Assembly (NCBI RefSeq): GCF_000383955.1
Contig: NZ_KB913013.1
Coordinates: 5,103,694-5,167,693, forward strand
Direction of reading: 5' to 3'
DNA: 64,000 bases
DNA from: Rudanella lutea DSM 19387
Lineage (GTDB): Bacteria; Bacteroidota; Bacteroidia; Cytophagales; Spirosomataceae
How positions within the stretch are numbered: the first letter of the stretch is position 1; each line of letters begins with the position of its first letter. A program made the translations under genes and the position numbers. Of the stretch, positions 25,483-34,433 are shown piece after piece. A model generated the notes under the pieces. The model was not told the origin of the DNA. It did not search any database and saw nothing but the letters and a program-made list of their open reading frames with translations.

Positions 25483-28326
25483 ATGCATTTTACAAAGCTT
25501 GGTTTACCAACCTTGATGTCCCTAATATGGGTGGTAGGTATAACAAGTTCGGCTGCCCAGGTTACGAGATTCGTTTCGACAACCGGTACAAACGACAACT
25601 CCGCTGCTGCCTTGTCGTGGGCATCAAGTACGACTAACTTACAGGGTGCCATTGATGCCAGCGCGCCGGGAGACCAGGTCTGGGTAGCGCAGGGAATTTA
25701 TAAACCAACCGCACTGAGCGGCCCAGCCAGTCGTACACTGAGTTTTTCGATGAAAAATGGTGTGGTTATTTATGGTGGATTTGTTGGAAATGAGCATGAT
25801 CTGGCTCAACGCTCTCCAGTAAATTTAGCATTGGGGCACTTTAGTAGTACGACCCTTAGCGGTGATATTGGGGTACCCGGTAGTATGGCCGATAACAGCT
25901 ATCATGTTATTGACAATCCTGTTGGCCTGACCTCCTCAGCTGTTCTAGATGGGTTTGTTATTACGGCCGGAAATGCAAATGGCCCCGCCAATACTATGTT
26001 CAGGTATGGAGGAGGAATGTATAATAACGGAATCAGCCCGGGGCCGTGTAATCCTACCGTGCGTCATTGCTTATTCACCGACAACCGGGCTTTTTACGGT
26101 GGTGGGATTTACAACAATGCAGGAGCAGCCACACTCAACGGTACTGGTGGGAGCGCCAGCCCTACGCTAATCGATTGCGTGTTTCAGCGTAACACTGCGA
26201 CCCAGTCTGGAGGGGCCATCGGTGTGTTTAGTAACAATCGGAATGCAATAAGTAATTCGACGCTGACGCGCTGTACGTTTCGGTTTAACTCGGCCGTTGA
26301 AGGTGGGGCAATCTACAGTATGGCCGATTTCTACGGGGTTGCCAACCCAACAATGGTTAACTGTATTTTTGAAGATAACAAAGCTTCCAGCGGAGGGGCC
26401 ATAATGGGATGGACCGGATACAAGAGTACAGGCATACCCCGATTGACGAACTGCTCCTTTATGCGAAACACCGCTGCGTATGGTGGCGTGTATAACAATT
26501 ATGTTTCTCAGGGAACGGGCAGCCCGCAATTTACCAATTGTTCGTTTCAGGCAAACACGGGTATATTGTATAATGACGGGTATCTGAGCGTTGTTAATCC
26601 GCTTCTCGTGAACTGTGTAGCATTTAAAAATGGGGCTGCTGAGACGTTTACGAATCTTTATCAGGCTACAGTTCAATTGCAATATAGTCTGGTCGACAAC
26701 ACCGTAACGGGCTACACATCGGTAAATAGTCTCACAATGGTTGTGTCGCCGTTCCTCAATAGCACTAGTACAAATTTATCACCCTGTTCACCAGCAATCA
26801 ATACTGGCCTTACTTCAGCGACCGGCCTGATCGGTGTAACAACTGACCTATCAGGCAACCCCAGAATTAATCTGGAGCAGGTGGATATGGGAGCGTATGA
26901 AGCGAGTAGTTTATCAGCGGCTCGTCAGGCGCGGCTGTATGTTAATGCTTCTGCAACTGGAACAAACTCAGGGCTCGACTGGGCCAATGCTTTTACGGAT
27001 TTGCAGTCTGCTCTTTACTATCCGTGTGTTGCTGATACCCTTGAGATATGGGTTGCCGAAGGAATTTATAAACCGACAACCACTAGCTCGCGGGACATCA
27101 GTTTTTTCCTCAGAAATAACGTAACCATTTACGGAGGCTTTAGAGGGAACGAAACGGCCTTGCGTGAACGCCCGCCCATGGACTTATCCCGACCCTTAAA
27201 TACCACGTTGAGCGGGGATATTGGTTTGCCAGGTATCACTACAGATAACAGTTATCATGTTATTAGCAACCCGGTTGGCCTGACTACTACGGCCGTACTG
27301 GATGGCTTTGTTGTTACGGGCGGCAACGCTGATGACAATTTGTTGAATGGTACACGTAGTCAGGGTGGTGGAATGTACAATAGTGGTCAGGGGGGGGACT
27401 GCAACCCGACCATTCGGAGCTGTGTTTTTATTGGTAATTCGGCCAGCTTAGGGGGAGCAATTTATAACGGAGGTGGCGTTAATGGGGTCAGTAGTCCCAC
27501 AATCATCAACTGCCTCTTTCTTAATAATTCAGCCACCTCGTACGGTGGAGCTATTTTTAATTATGGCTACAAAGGGGTGAGTAGCCCCGTAATCACCAAT
27601 TGCGCTTTTGCCAGTAATACATGCCTATCCGGCGGGGCTATATACAATTATGGCGAGTACGGAATAAGTAGCCCGTTGCTCGTAAACTGCTCGTTTGCTG
27701 ATAACCTGGGCGGTATCGTGGTTAGTACTGGCTACCAAGGGGTAAGTAACACATTGATGGGGAATTGCTTGGCTTTTAATCGTCTAGTTACCAATGGGAG
27801 CGATTTCAAAAATAGTTTTGGCTCAAGTATAACGGCACAATACAGCCTCTTTAGCAGCACCATGAGTGGTTATTCCAGTGGGCCGGGTAACTTAACTACG
27901 AATACCACCCCGTTTGTAAGCACAACTGATCTTCGGCTTGCCCCGTCTTCGCTGGCAATTAATTCGGGTAACCCATCTGTTGTCATTGTACGAACAGGTC
28001 TGTATAGCCTGACCAATGTTCCTGAAACAGATCTGGCTAACCAAAATCGAATTGATGGAGACCGGATCGACATGGGCGCCTACGAGTATCAGACTGCCGC
28101 CAACCAAACGGTTTATAGTGTTCGAAACGGCCCATGGAACGAATCGTTGACTTGGTCGTGCGGATGTATTCCTACTGGAAATCAAAAGGTTCAGATAGGC
28201 CATATAGTTACAATTCCAGCTGCCTACAAGGTATCTATTTTATCTGTCCGTTACAGCCTTAGCGGGGCAATAATTTTTGGTGTCAGTGGTGTACTTGAAC
28301 TGAAAGAGGGGGCACCCGCGCACTGA
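25483..28326 (+). CDS. Secreted two-lobed beta-helix protein
   Basis: A 947-residue protein with a signal peptide (LMSLIWVVGITSSAAQ). Two homologous lobes follow, about residues 30-480 and 485-880. Each begins with a TGTND/TGTNSGLDWANA head and an IYKPT motif, then a parallel beta-helix with repeated GGAIYN/GGGMYNNG turns, and ends with a choice-of-anchor-Q-like DMGAYE motif. The C-terminal module (VRNGPWNESLTWSCGCIP, ending in LELKEG) is common at the end of Bacteroidota surface proteins. No T9SS sorting domain is present. Such folds bind or cleave polysaccharide, but no catalytic set is recognised. Codon use is less GC-rich than its neighbours, which hints at transfer. Confidence 0.82.
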   Translation: MHFTKLGLPTLMSLIWVVGITSSAAQVTRFVSTTGTNDNSAAALSWASSTTNLQGAIDASAPGDQVWVAQGIYKPTALSGPASRTLSFSMKNGVVIYGGFVGNEHDLAQRSPVNLALGHFSSTTLSGDIGVPGSMADNSYHVIDNPVGLTSSAVLDGFVITAGNANGPANTMFRYGGGMYNNGISPGPCNPTVRHCLFTDNRAFYGGGIYNNAGAATLNGTGGSASPTLIDCVFQRNTATQSGGAIGVFSNNRNAISNSTLTRCTFRFNSAVEGGAIYSMADFYGVANPTMVNCIFEDNKASSGGAIMGWTGYKSTGIPRLTNCSFMRNTAAYGGVYNNYVSQGTGSPQFTNCSFQANTGILYNDGYLSVVNPLLVNCVAFKNGAAETFTNLYQATVQLQYSLVDNTVTGYTSVNSLTMVVSPFLNSTSTNLSPCSPAINTGLTSATGLIGVTTDLSGNPRINLEQVDMGAYEASSLSAARQARLYVNASATGTNSGLDWANAFTDLQSALYYPCVADTLEIWVAEGIYKPTTTSSRDISFFLRNNVTIYGGFRGNETALRERPPMDLSRPLNTTLSGDIGLPGITTDNSYHVISNPVGLTTTAVLDGFVVTGGNADDNLLNGTRSQGGGMYNSGQGGDCNPTIRSCVFIGNSASLGGAIYNGGGVNGVSSPTIINCLFLNNSATSYGGAIFNYGYKGVSSPVITNCAFASNTCLSGGAIYNYGEYGISSPLLVNCSFADNLGGIVVSTGYQGVSNTLMGNCLAFNRLVTNGSDFKNSFGSSITAQYSLFSSTMSGYSSGPGNLTTNTTPFVSTTDLRLAPSSLAINSGNPSVVIVRTGLYSLTNVPETDLANQNRIDGDRIDMGAYEYQTAANQTVYSVRNGPWNESLTWSCGCIPTGNQKVQIGHIVTIPAAYKVSILSVRYSLSGAIIFGVSGVLELKEGAPAH

Positions 28327-28548
28327 CAGGGCTGGGCGAACACTATTGCCGCCCGGAGATAACGGGCTATAGTGCGCCTTTCATTGCGCATCAATTCAAA
28401 TTAGTGTCATCTTCAAACGAGGACGAACTGTCTGGTATTTGTGCGTTTACTCTACTCCTGTTAGAGAATAGAATAATAACATAAACTTAGCAAAAGGCAA
28501 TCGAATCGTTATATATTTACAAAATAGCCTAAAACGAACGTAGTTCTC

Positions 28549-29976
28549 TTGATTCGATTCCTTCTCAACGACCGACTTATTCAAACGGATGCGCCAACGA
28601 GCACCGTGATGCTTGATTTTATTCGGAGCAATCAACACCTGACCGGTACCAAAACCGGATGCCGTGAAGGCGACTGCGGAGCCTGCACCGTACTCGTGGG
28701 CGAGTGGGCCGATGGCCTGATGCACTATCGTTCCATGACCTCCTGCCTGATGCCCCTCGGCAATGCTCAGGGGCGGCATATTGTGACTATTGAAGGACTC
28801 AACCGGCCCGATACCCTCAACGGGGTACAGCAGGCCATGGTCGATGAGGGCGGTACTCAGTGCGGTTTCTGCACGGTCGGGTTTGTGGTCTCGTTGGCGG
28901 GGTATTGCCTGAGTCACAAAGCCCCCTCGACCCAAAACGGCATTGCCAGTATCGATGGTAACATCTGCCGTTGCACCGGCTACAAGTCTATCGAACGGGC
29001 CGTAGACCGTATAGGTGCCGCCCTGCGCGAGCGGCCCGCCCCGACTGACGCCCTCCCGTGGCTGGTACAACAGGGATTCCTGCCCGACTATTTTAGGCAA
29101 ATCCCGCAACGGATGGCGCAGTTGGAAACATCGGTTCAAAATGGTCTGCACCCAACGGGTATCCATACCGAGGCTTCTACCGACGTGGTGTTGGTGGGTG
29201 GCGGTACCGACCTCTACGTGCAACGCCCCGAAACCATGCGGCATACGGCTGTTCGGCACGTGTTCAGAGCCGGTGAGCAGCCGCCCATCTGGCGCGAAGA
29301 CGATATCGTGTCGATGAGTGGGGCCTGCACGGCTGCCCAGCTGGGTGAGTCGCCGGTATTGCTCGACCATTTTCCCGACTTACCTGCCCACCTCAAGCTG
29401 GTGTCGTCGACGCCCATCCGAAACATGGGTACGCTGGCCGGGAACCTCATCAATGCATCGCCCATCGGCGACCTGACCATCTGGTTTCTGGCTCTGGACG
29501 CGCAACTAATCTTTTTCCGCGACAATGTCCGGCGTATTGTGCCCCTGCGCGACCTGTATCGGGGCTACAAAACGCTCAATAAGCACCCGCACGACGTACT
29601 CGAATCGCTCTTTTTTACCTTGCCCCGCCCCGGTGCGCAGTTCCGATTCGAGAAAGTGTGCAAACGCACGTATCTCGACATTGCCTGTGTCAACTCGGCC
29701 GCCCTGATCGAAACCGACGGAGACTGCATTCGCCGGGCCGAGCTGTCGGTAGGGGGCGTGGCGCCTGTGCCGTTGTATCTGGCCCGCACGTCGGCCTTTC
29801 TGGCCGGGAAACCGCTTAGCCCGCATACGTTGGAGGAAGCCAACGCCATTGCCCAAACCGAAATCAGCCCGATTGGCGATGTGCGCGGTTCGGTTGCGTA
29901 CAAACGGCTGTTGGTGCGGCAGTTGATGCAAGCCCACTTTGCCTCTTTTCTGGAAGCGCCACACAACCCATCCTGA
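28549..29976 (+). CDS. xdhA: Xanthine dehydrogenase small subunit (2Fe-2S and FAD domains)
   Basis: A 475-residue protein starting at TTG 28549. It carries the plant-type [2Fe-2S] cluster at Cys38, Cys43, Cys46 and Cys66 (GCREGDCGACTV), the second cluster at Cys105, Cys108, Cys140 and Cys142 (CGFC, CRC), then an FAD-binding domain with VGGGTDLYV and a CO-dehydrogenase flavoprotein C-terminal part. It passes electrons from the molybdenum site to NAD+ during oxidation of hypoxanthine and xanthine. The molybdopterin subunit gene follows after 3 bases. The XdhC insertion chaperone is not in the window. Confidence 0.94.
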   Translation: MIRFLLNDRLIQTDAPTSTVMLDFIRSNQHLTGTKTGCREGDCGACTVLVGEWADGLMHYRSMTSCLMPLGNAQGRHIVTIEGLNRPDTLNGVQQAMVDEGGTQCGFCTVGFVVSLAGYCLSHKAPSTQNGIASIDGNICRCTGYKSIERAVDRIGAALRERPAPTDALPWLVQQGFLPDYFRQIPQRMAQLETSVQNGLHPTGIHTEASTDVVLVGGGTDLYVQRPETMRHTAVRHVFRAGEQPPIWREDDIVSMSGACTAAQLGESPVLLDHFPDLPAHLKLVSSTPIRNMGTLAGNLINASPIGDLTIWFLALDAQLIFFRDNVRRIVPLRDLYRGYKTLNKHPHDVLESLFFTLPRPGAQFRFEKVCKRTYLDIACVNSAALIETDGDCIRRAELSVGGVAPVPLYLARTSAFLAGKPLSPHTLEEANAIAQTEISPIGDVRGSVAYKRLLVRQLMQAHFASFLEAPHNPS

Positions 29977-29979
29977 GCC

Positions 29980-32256
29980 ATGAAAAATATTGATTCGTTT
30001 ACCCACGTCCGGGGCGAGTCGTTGTATCTCGACGATTTGCCCGTTGTCAACGGTACGTTATACGCCTGTGTGTTTGGGTCGCAAGTAGCGCATGGGCGCA
30101 TTCGCTCGCTCGATCTGGCTGATGCGCTCAACCTGCCCGGCGTGGTGCGGATTCTGACCGCCCGCGACATCCCCGGCGAAAATCAGATTGGGGGTATCAT
30201 CCCCGACGAGGTGTTGCTGGCCGACCAAACCGTCGATTTCTGGGGAATGCCCGTGGCCCTTGTCGTGGCCGAAACCGACGAGATTGCCCGCCGGGCTGCA
30301 GCTCTGATCCGTGCCGAGATTGACCCCTTGCCCGTTGTGACTGATCCCCGCGAGGCTTGTGCCCTGGGGCAGTTGATTGTGCCCCCACGCACGTTTCAGA
30401 CCGGCGATGCCGAAGCCGCTTTTGCCGATTGCGACTATATTTTCGAAGGCCGGGCCGACTCGGGTGGGCAGGAACACCTGTATCTCGAAACCCAGGGAGC
30501 TTACGCTGTTCCGCTCGAAAATGGCAACATCCGGCTCTTTTCGTCGACGCAGGGGCCAACCGCTGTGCAACGGGCGGTAGCGCGGGTTCTCGGCGTGGGC
30601 ATGCATAAAATCGAGATCGACGTGACCCGGCTGGGGGGCGGTTTTGGGGGCAAAGAAGACGGGGCCAACCTATGGGCGGCTCTGGTGGCTCTGGCTACGC
30701 ACTGCCTCCGCCGTCCGGTGAAGTATGTGCTGCACCGGATGGAAGACCTCCGCATGACCGGCAAACGACATCCGTACACCTCCGATTTTAAAATTGGGCT
30801 GACCAAAGACCTCAAAATTCGGGCGTACACGGCCTCGTTGTATCAGGATGCCGGAGCCTCGGCCGATCTGTCGCCGGCGGTGCTGGAGCGGAGTCTGTTT
30901 CACGCCAACAACACTTATTTCATTCCCAATCTCCGTGTTACGGCCTATTCGTGCCGTACTAATTTGCCCTCTAACACGGCGTTTCGGGGGTTTGGCGGGC
31001 CGCAGGGTATGTTTGTGATTGAAGCGGCTATTGCCAAAGCGGCCGAGGAACTGGGCGTGTCGGCCATAGCTATTCAGCGGGCTAACCTGCTGCGCGAAGG
31101 CGATGCATTTCACTACGGGCAGGTGGCCGAAGGGTGCGAAGCCGAAGCCTGCTGGACCGATGCCGCCACCCGCTACGACCTGCCGGAGTTACAGCGCGAA
31201 GTCGACGCGTTTAACCGCCAAAACAGGCTCAAAAAGAAAGGGTTGGCCGTCATGCCAATCTGTTTCGGCATTTCATTCACCAAAAAATGGATGAATCAGG
31301 CGCGGGCCCTCGTGCATCTGTATGCCGACGGGAGCGTGGGCGTCAGTACGGGCGCGGTCGAAATGGGGCAGGGGGTCAATACCAAAATGGTGCAGGTGGC
31401 CGCCCGCTGCCTGTCGGTGCGGCCCGAACGCATCAAAATTGAACCGACCAACACCACCCGCATTGCCAATACTTCGCCCACGGCTGCAAGTGCCACCTCC
31501 GACCTCAACGGCAAAGCTCTTCAACTGGCCTGTCAGGCCCTGACCGAACGTTTGTTGGGGGTAGCCCGCGCCCGGCTTCAAGCCGAGGAGGTTTCTATTC
31601 GCAACGAAGTCGTTTGGGTAGGCGACAAGCCGAGCGATCTGGGCTGGAACGACCTCATTCTGGAGGCTTATCAGCAGCGGGTCTGCCTGTCGGAGCACGC
31701 TCACTATGCCACGCCGGGCATTCATTATGACCCTACCGTAGAGAAAGGCCATCCGTTTGCGTACCATGTGTACGGCACGGCTTTGGTCGGAACTACGGTC
31801 GACTGCCTGCGGGGCACCTACACGGTCGATTACGTGCGGGTAACCCATGATTTTGGGCAGAGCATGAATACCATTGTCGACCGGGGGCAGGCCGAGGGGG
31901 CCATTGTGCAGGGCATTGGCTGGATGACCATGGAAGACCTCCGCTACAACGCCGACGGTCGTCTGCTGTCCAACGCCCTCTCGACGTACAAAATCCCGGA
32001 TATTTATTCGGTGCCGCCCGTACTCGATATTCAATTTCTCGAAACGGCGGGCAGCGACTACGCCATTTTCCGGTCCAAAGCCGTTGGTGAGCCCCCGCTG
32101 ATGTACGGCATTGGTGCTTATTTCGCCCTGCGTAACGCCGTGCGCGCGTTTAACCCCTCATCTGGCTTACCTTTCGACGCCCCCATGACCCCCGAAAAAG
32201 TCTTGTTGAGCCTGTACGCCGACGCGCTTGTCCCCACGCCCGAAGTTGCGTCATGA
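29980..32256 (+). CDS. xdhB: Xanthine dehydrogenase molybdopterin-binding large subunit
   Basis: A 758-residue protein with the Mo-MPT motifs of the xanthine oxidase family: LGGGFGGKE near residue 217, AFRGFGGPQGMF near residue 335, MGQGVNTKM near residue 465 and GEPPLMYG near residue 703, whose Glu is the catalytic base. The pair fits the XdhAB layout with separate subunits. It is co-transcribed with xdhA (3-base gap) and is followed by a GC-rich hairpin. The substrate is most likely hypoxanthine/xanthine, by the 2Fe-2S plus FAD fused partner. Confidence 0.94.
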   Translation: MKNIDSFTHVRGESLYLDDLPVVNGTLYACVFGSQVAHGRIRSLDLADALNLPGVVRILTARDIPGENQIGGIIPDEVLLADQTVDFWGMPVALVVAETDEIARRAAALIRAEIDPLPVVTDPREACALGQLIVPPRTFQTGDAEAAFADCDYIFEGRADSGGQEHLYLETQGAYAVPLENGNIRLFSSTQGPTAVQRAVARVLGVGMHKIEIDVTRLGGGFGGKEDGANLWAALVALATHCLRRPVKYVLHRMEDLRMTGKRHPYTSDFKIGLTKDLKIRAYTASLYQDAGASADLSPAVLERSLFHANNTYFIPNLRVTAYSCRTNLPSNTAFRGFGGPQGMFVIEAAIAKAAEELGVSAIAIQRANLLREGDAFHYGQVAEGCEAEACWTDAATRYDLPELQREVDAFNRQNRLKKKGLAVMPICFGISFTKKWMNQARALVHLYADGSVGVSTGAVEMGQGVNTKMVQVAARCLSVRPERIKIEPTNTTRIANTSPTAASATSDLNGKALQLACQALTERLLGVARARLQAEEVSIRNEVVWVGDKPSDLGWNDLILEAYQQRVCLSEHAHYATPGIHYDPTVEKGHPFAYHVYGTALVGTTVDCLRGTYTVDYVRVTHDFGQSMNTIVDRGQAEGAIVQGIGWMTMEDLRYNADGRLLSNALSTYKIPDIYSVPPVLDIQFLETAGSDYAIFRSKAVGEPPLMYGIGAYFALRNAVRAFNPSSGLPFDAPMTPEKVLLSLYADALVPTPEVAS

Positions 32257-32261
32257 CATGC

Positions 32262-32300
32262 CGCCCCGGTACGGTGAACGGCCGTGCCGGGGCGCTTTAT
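32262..32300 (+). terminator. Hairpin after the xdh operon
   Basis: Stem CGCCCCGGTACGG / CCGTGCCGGGGCG (one T-G pair) with a 7-nt loop lies 6 bases after the xdhB stop. The T-run (CTTTATT) is short. Confidence 0.7.
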
Positions 32301-32487
32301 TAGTCACACCGCAAACGCAACGTTTCAGCTCATAAGATCCTATCAGAGCCTCTACGAAAACGGGAATAAGTATTGAATAAGCAAAGATTGCCCTATACGT
32401 AAAAGGATCGAGTCAAATAACTGTATCAATCAAAATAACGCGAGTTATGGATAGTGGATGGTGTAACTATCTGTTCCATAAATAGTT

Positions 32488-32577
32488 GCTGATGTTTGTG
32501 CCTTCGACAGGCTCAGGCTGACAATCGGTTAGAGAGCTGCCAGTCAGCCTGAGCCTGTCGAAGGCACAAACATCAGC
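32488..32577. repeat. Perfect 35-bp inverted repeat, REP-like (TTCGACAGGCTCAGGC core)
   Basis: Left arm 32488-32522 and right arm 32543-32577 are exact reverse complements over 35 bases, with a 20-base spacer. The core TTCGACAGGCTCAGGC is a motif I know from dispersed REP-like repeats in many bacterial genomes. It sits between the xdh operon and the toxin-immunity island and has no T-run. Confidence 0.85.
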
Positions 32578-32629
32578 GGTTTTAGTAACTTACGTTAAAT
32601 CATATATGTCCTGGTGCTAGATCGACGAT

Positions 32630-32731
32630 ATGCGAAGCTTATCGCTGGTTTCCAACGTCATTACGATCCAAAATGGGGTAACGATAGCGGGGGTAACGGC
32701 CCTGACGGTGGGCGAAACCCTGTTCGTCTAG
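32630..32731 (+). other. Short surface-protein-like ORF fragment
   Basis: A 33-codon frame (MRSLSLVSNVITIQNGVTI, then ending TVGETLFV) reads like one strand pair of a bacterial Ig-like or beta-solenoid domain. It stops at 32729, one frame away from the following toxin-like ORF. It is probably debris of a surface protein rather than a gene. Confidence 0.35.
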
Positions 32732-32774
32732 CCTAGCTACCAACCTCCGGCTGGCCAAAATTGGTCCCGGTGGA

Positions 32775-33350
32775 GTGTTGAGCAACATCAAGTGGCTCGA
32801 AAAGAACATCACCGAGAGTAGCATTGCCCACTCGGTGCAATTGACCAACCAGCCCTTTATCAATCCGTTTGGCGAGCAGGTCATGGGCCGGTTGTTGCTG
32901 GTCAAACTCAAAGACAACACCTGGCATGTGCTCTCAGGCATTCGGGGCGATATTACCAGTTCGTTGGACGATGTTGTGAGGCTTTTTGACAAGACGGATT
33001 ATCTGAACTCGTTAATCGTACGGGGAAAGATTCTTCGGAATGTAGCAAATCCGCGTGACAGCCGAACTGTCAAAATTTTCGCTGGAGCTACTGATAATGA
33101 GATTATTCGGTTAGCAGAAACGCTGGCGGGTAGTAAACTGAGCAATGCAACACTTAAAGAAATTCCTCAAGGTAATATTTGGACTTGGTCTCCCGAACCA
33201 AGTAATCAAAAGTTTCAAATCAGACTCCGGAATTTTGGCAATCCAACCAATCAGGCATTAACTGAGGCCCGATGGACAATAGATGTAGTCAACGAGAACC
33301 TATTAATGTCAGTCGTCAACGACAAAAAAATAGAACTTAAATTTCAATAG
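32775..33350 (+). CDS. Orphan toxin-tip-like protein of a polymorphic toxin system
   Basis: A 191-residue ORF from GTG 32775; the frame is open back to 32706, so the start is uncertain and the gene may lack its 5' part. No signal peptide. The C-terminal 90 residues (VKIFAGATDNEIIRLAETLA, later RLRNFGNPTN and ARWTIDV) resemble C-terminal tips of CdiA/Rhs-type toxins, which carry a small variable effector behind a long delivery stalk. No stalk is present here. The next gene, 3 bases away, encodes a DUF596-like immunity protein, which supports the reading. The catalytic activity cannot be named. The sequence is clearly more AT-rich than its surroundings. Confidence 0.45.
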   Translation: MLSNIKWLEKNITESSIAHSVQLTNQPFINPFGEQVMGRLLLVKLKDNTWHVLSGIRGDITSSLDDVVRLFDKTDYLNSLIVRGKILRNVANPRDSRTVKIFAGATDNEIIRLAETLAGSKLSNATLKEIPQGNIWTWSPEPSNQKFQIRLRNFGNPTNQALTEARWTIDVVNENLLMSVVNDKKIELKFQ

Positions 33351-33353
33351 GTC

Positions 33354-33761
33354 ATGATTAGCAAGGCAAGTTTAGATAAGATCATTACCAGTTTCCTCTA
33401 CCAAGACTTAGAACACCTTTGGTTCAAAACAGAGCGATGGGATTTCTACGATTTTCCACAATCGATCTCTGCGGATTACCGTCAGAGGGTCTACCTATTT
33501 TGTTATGTCTTACAGCATATCCTGGAAGACAATCTGGCTGTACTGGCCAAAAACGGTGTTTTTTTGATAGGCACCCCTACTGAGCAGGCTAACCTATTTC
33601 GGAAGGCATTCCCCGCGGATGAGGCAACCTGGAATGAACACAGCGCCTACTGGTGGTTTCTGGACGAGTGCCCTGGCTCCATTGTCTGGTACATTGATGA
33701 TGATAACGGGGGTGTTCTAACTACTCCTGTTGGTGATGGACGTTTTTACTACTGGCCCTAA
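33354..33761 (+). CDS. DUF596-like putative immunity protein
   Basis: A 135-residue cytoplasmic-looking protein. The pattern LAKNGVFLIGTPTEQANLF, then RKAFP, then WWFLDECPGSIVWY and a final GRFYYWP fits the DUF596 family, whose members are small proteins often encoded next to contact-dependent toxins. It begins 3 bases after the toxin-tip-like ORF stop, as toxin-immunity pairs do. The inferred role is to bind and block that toxin in the producing cell. It is acidic and AT-rich in codon use, in line with acquisition by transfer. Confidence 0.55.
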   Translation: MISKASLDKIITSFLYQDLEHLWFKTERWDFYDFPQSISADYRQRVYLFCYVLQHILEDNLAVLAKNGVFLIGTPTEQANLFRKAFPADEATWNEHSAYWWFLDECPGSIVWYIDDDNGGVLTTPVGDGRFYYWP

Positions 33762-33830
33762 TCATGGTTTACCTCTACTTTCAAACACATCTATTCTCTC
33801 CTCTGGGGTTTCCGGCAGAAGTAATATGTT

Positions 33831-34341
33831 ATGACTGTATGCAAGGAGGTGAAAATTCGGGTAACCCTACCGGGTGGCTGTACCGTTACGAGAACCGGGA
33901 GTCTGACCGTGGGCATACCGGAAGCTACGACGCTAAACGAATGCGAAATCCGTATTGTGGACGGTCCGGCGCTCCGCTAAAGATGCCCAGGGTAAGGAAG
34001 CCACCAAACTACCTCGCACCGTACCCCAAAGCCTAACGCTGAGCGTAGAGAGCTTAGACGGAACCGCGCTGATGGGCTATAGTTACCATTGGACTCGCTC
34101 GGTTAGCACGAGTGCCGGGGCCACGACTACCGCCCTCGGCAGCAGCCCAACCCTCTCGGCTACGCCACGGTCCGATGTTTCGGTTGGCGAATACGAATTA
34201 TCTTTCACAGAAATAGACAACAGCACCTTAGTGGCCTATCTGACTTTTATATTTCTACCAACCGCAGAAGGTCGTGCGTATGCTTTTGCCGAGAAAAGTC
34301 ACTCTAAACCAACGAATCTGACTACATGCCTCAATGGTTAA
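33831..34341 (+). pseudogene. Frameshifted fragment of a large SprB/PKD-like surface protein
   Basis: Two frames carry pieces of one surface-protein sequence. The first (33849-33980) reads VTLPGGCTVTRTGSLTVGIP and ends at TAA 33978. The second continues from about 33985 with VESLDGTALMGYSYHWT, SPTLSATPRSDVSVGEYELS and stops at 34339. Both recall Ig/PKD-type repeats of Bacteroidota adhesins. No start, signal or sorting domain is present. The fragment lies directly after the immunity gene and may be what is left of the protein that once carried the toxin tip. Confidence 0.5.
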
Positions 34342-34433
34342 TTGAAGGCAACTTTGAGCCCTTGGAACTACACGTTAAAGTGTAAGAATACGCGCTAAAA
34401 CCACCGTAGCATCTCACAATAACCACCAAAATA

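Noticed and set aside
28327-28480. Possible frameshifted continuation of the beta-helix protein
   Set aside because: An open frame exists after the stop, but its sequence (LTGLGEHYCRPEITGY) shows no sorting-domain or repeat pattern, and the preceding module commonly ends such proteins.
33764-34036. A 90-codon frame after the immunity gene
   Set aside because: It has no protein-like pattern and overlaps two other frames that carry recognisable surface-protein segments.
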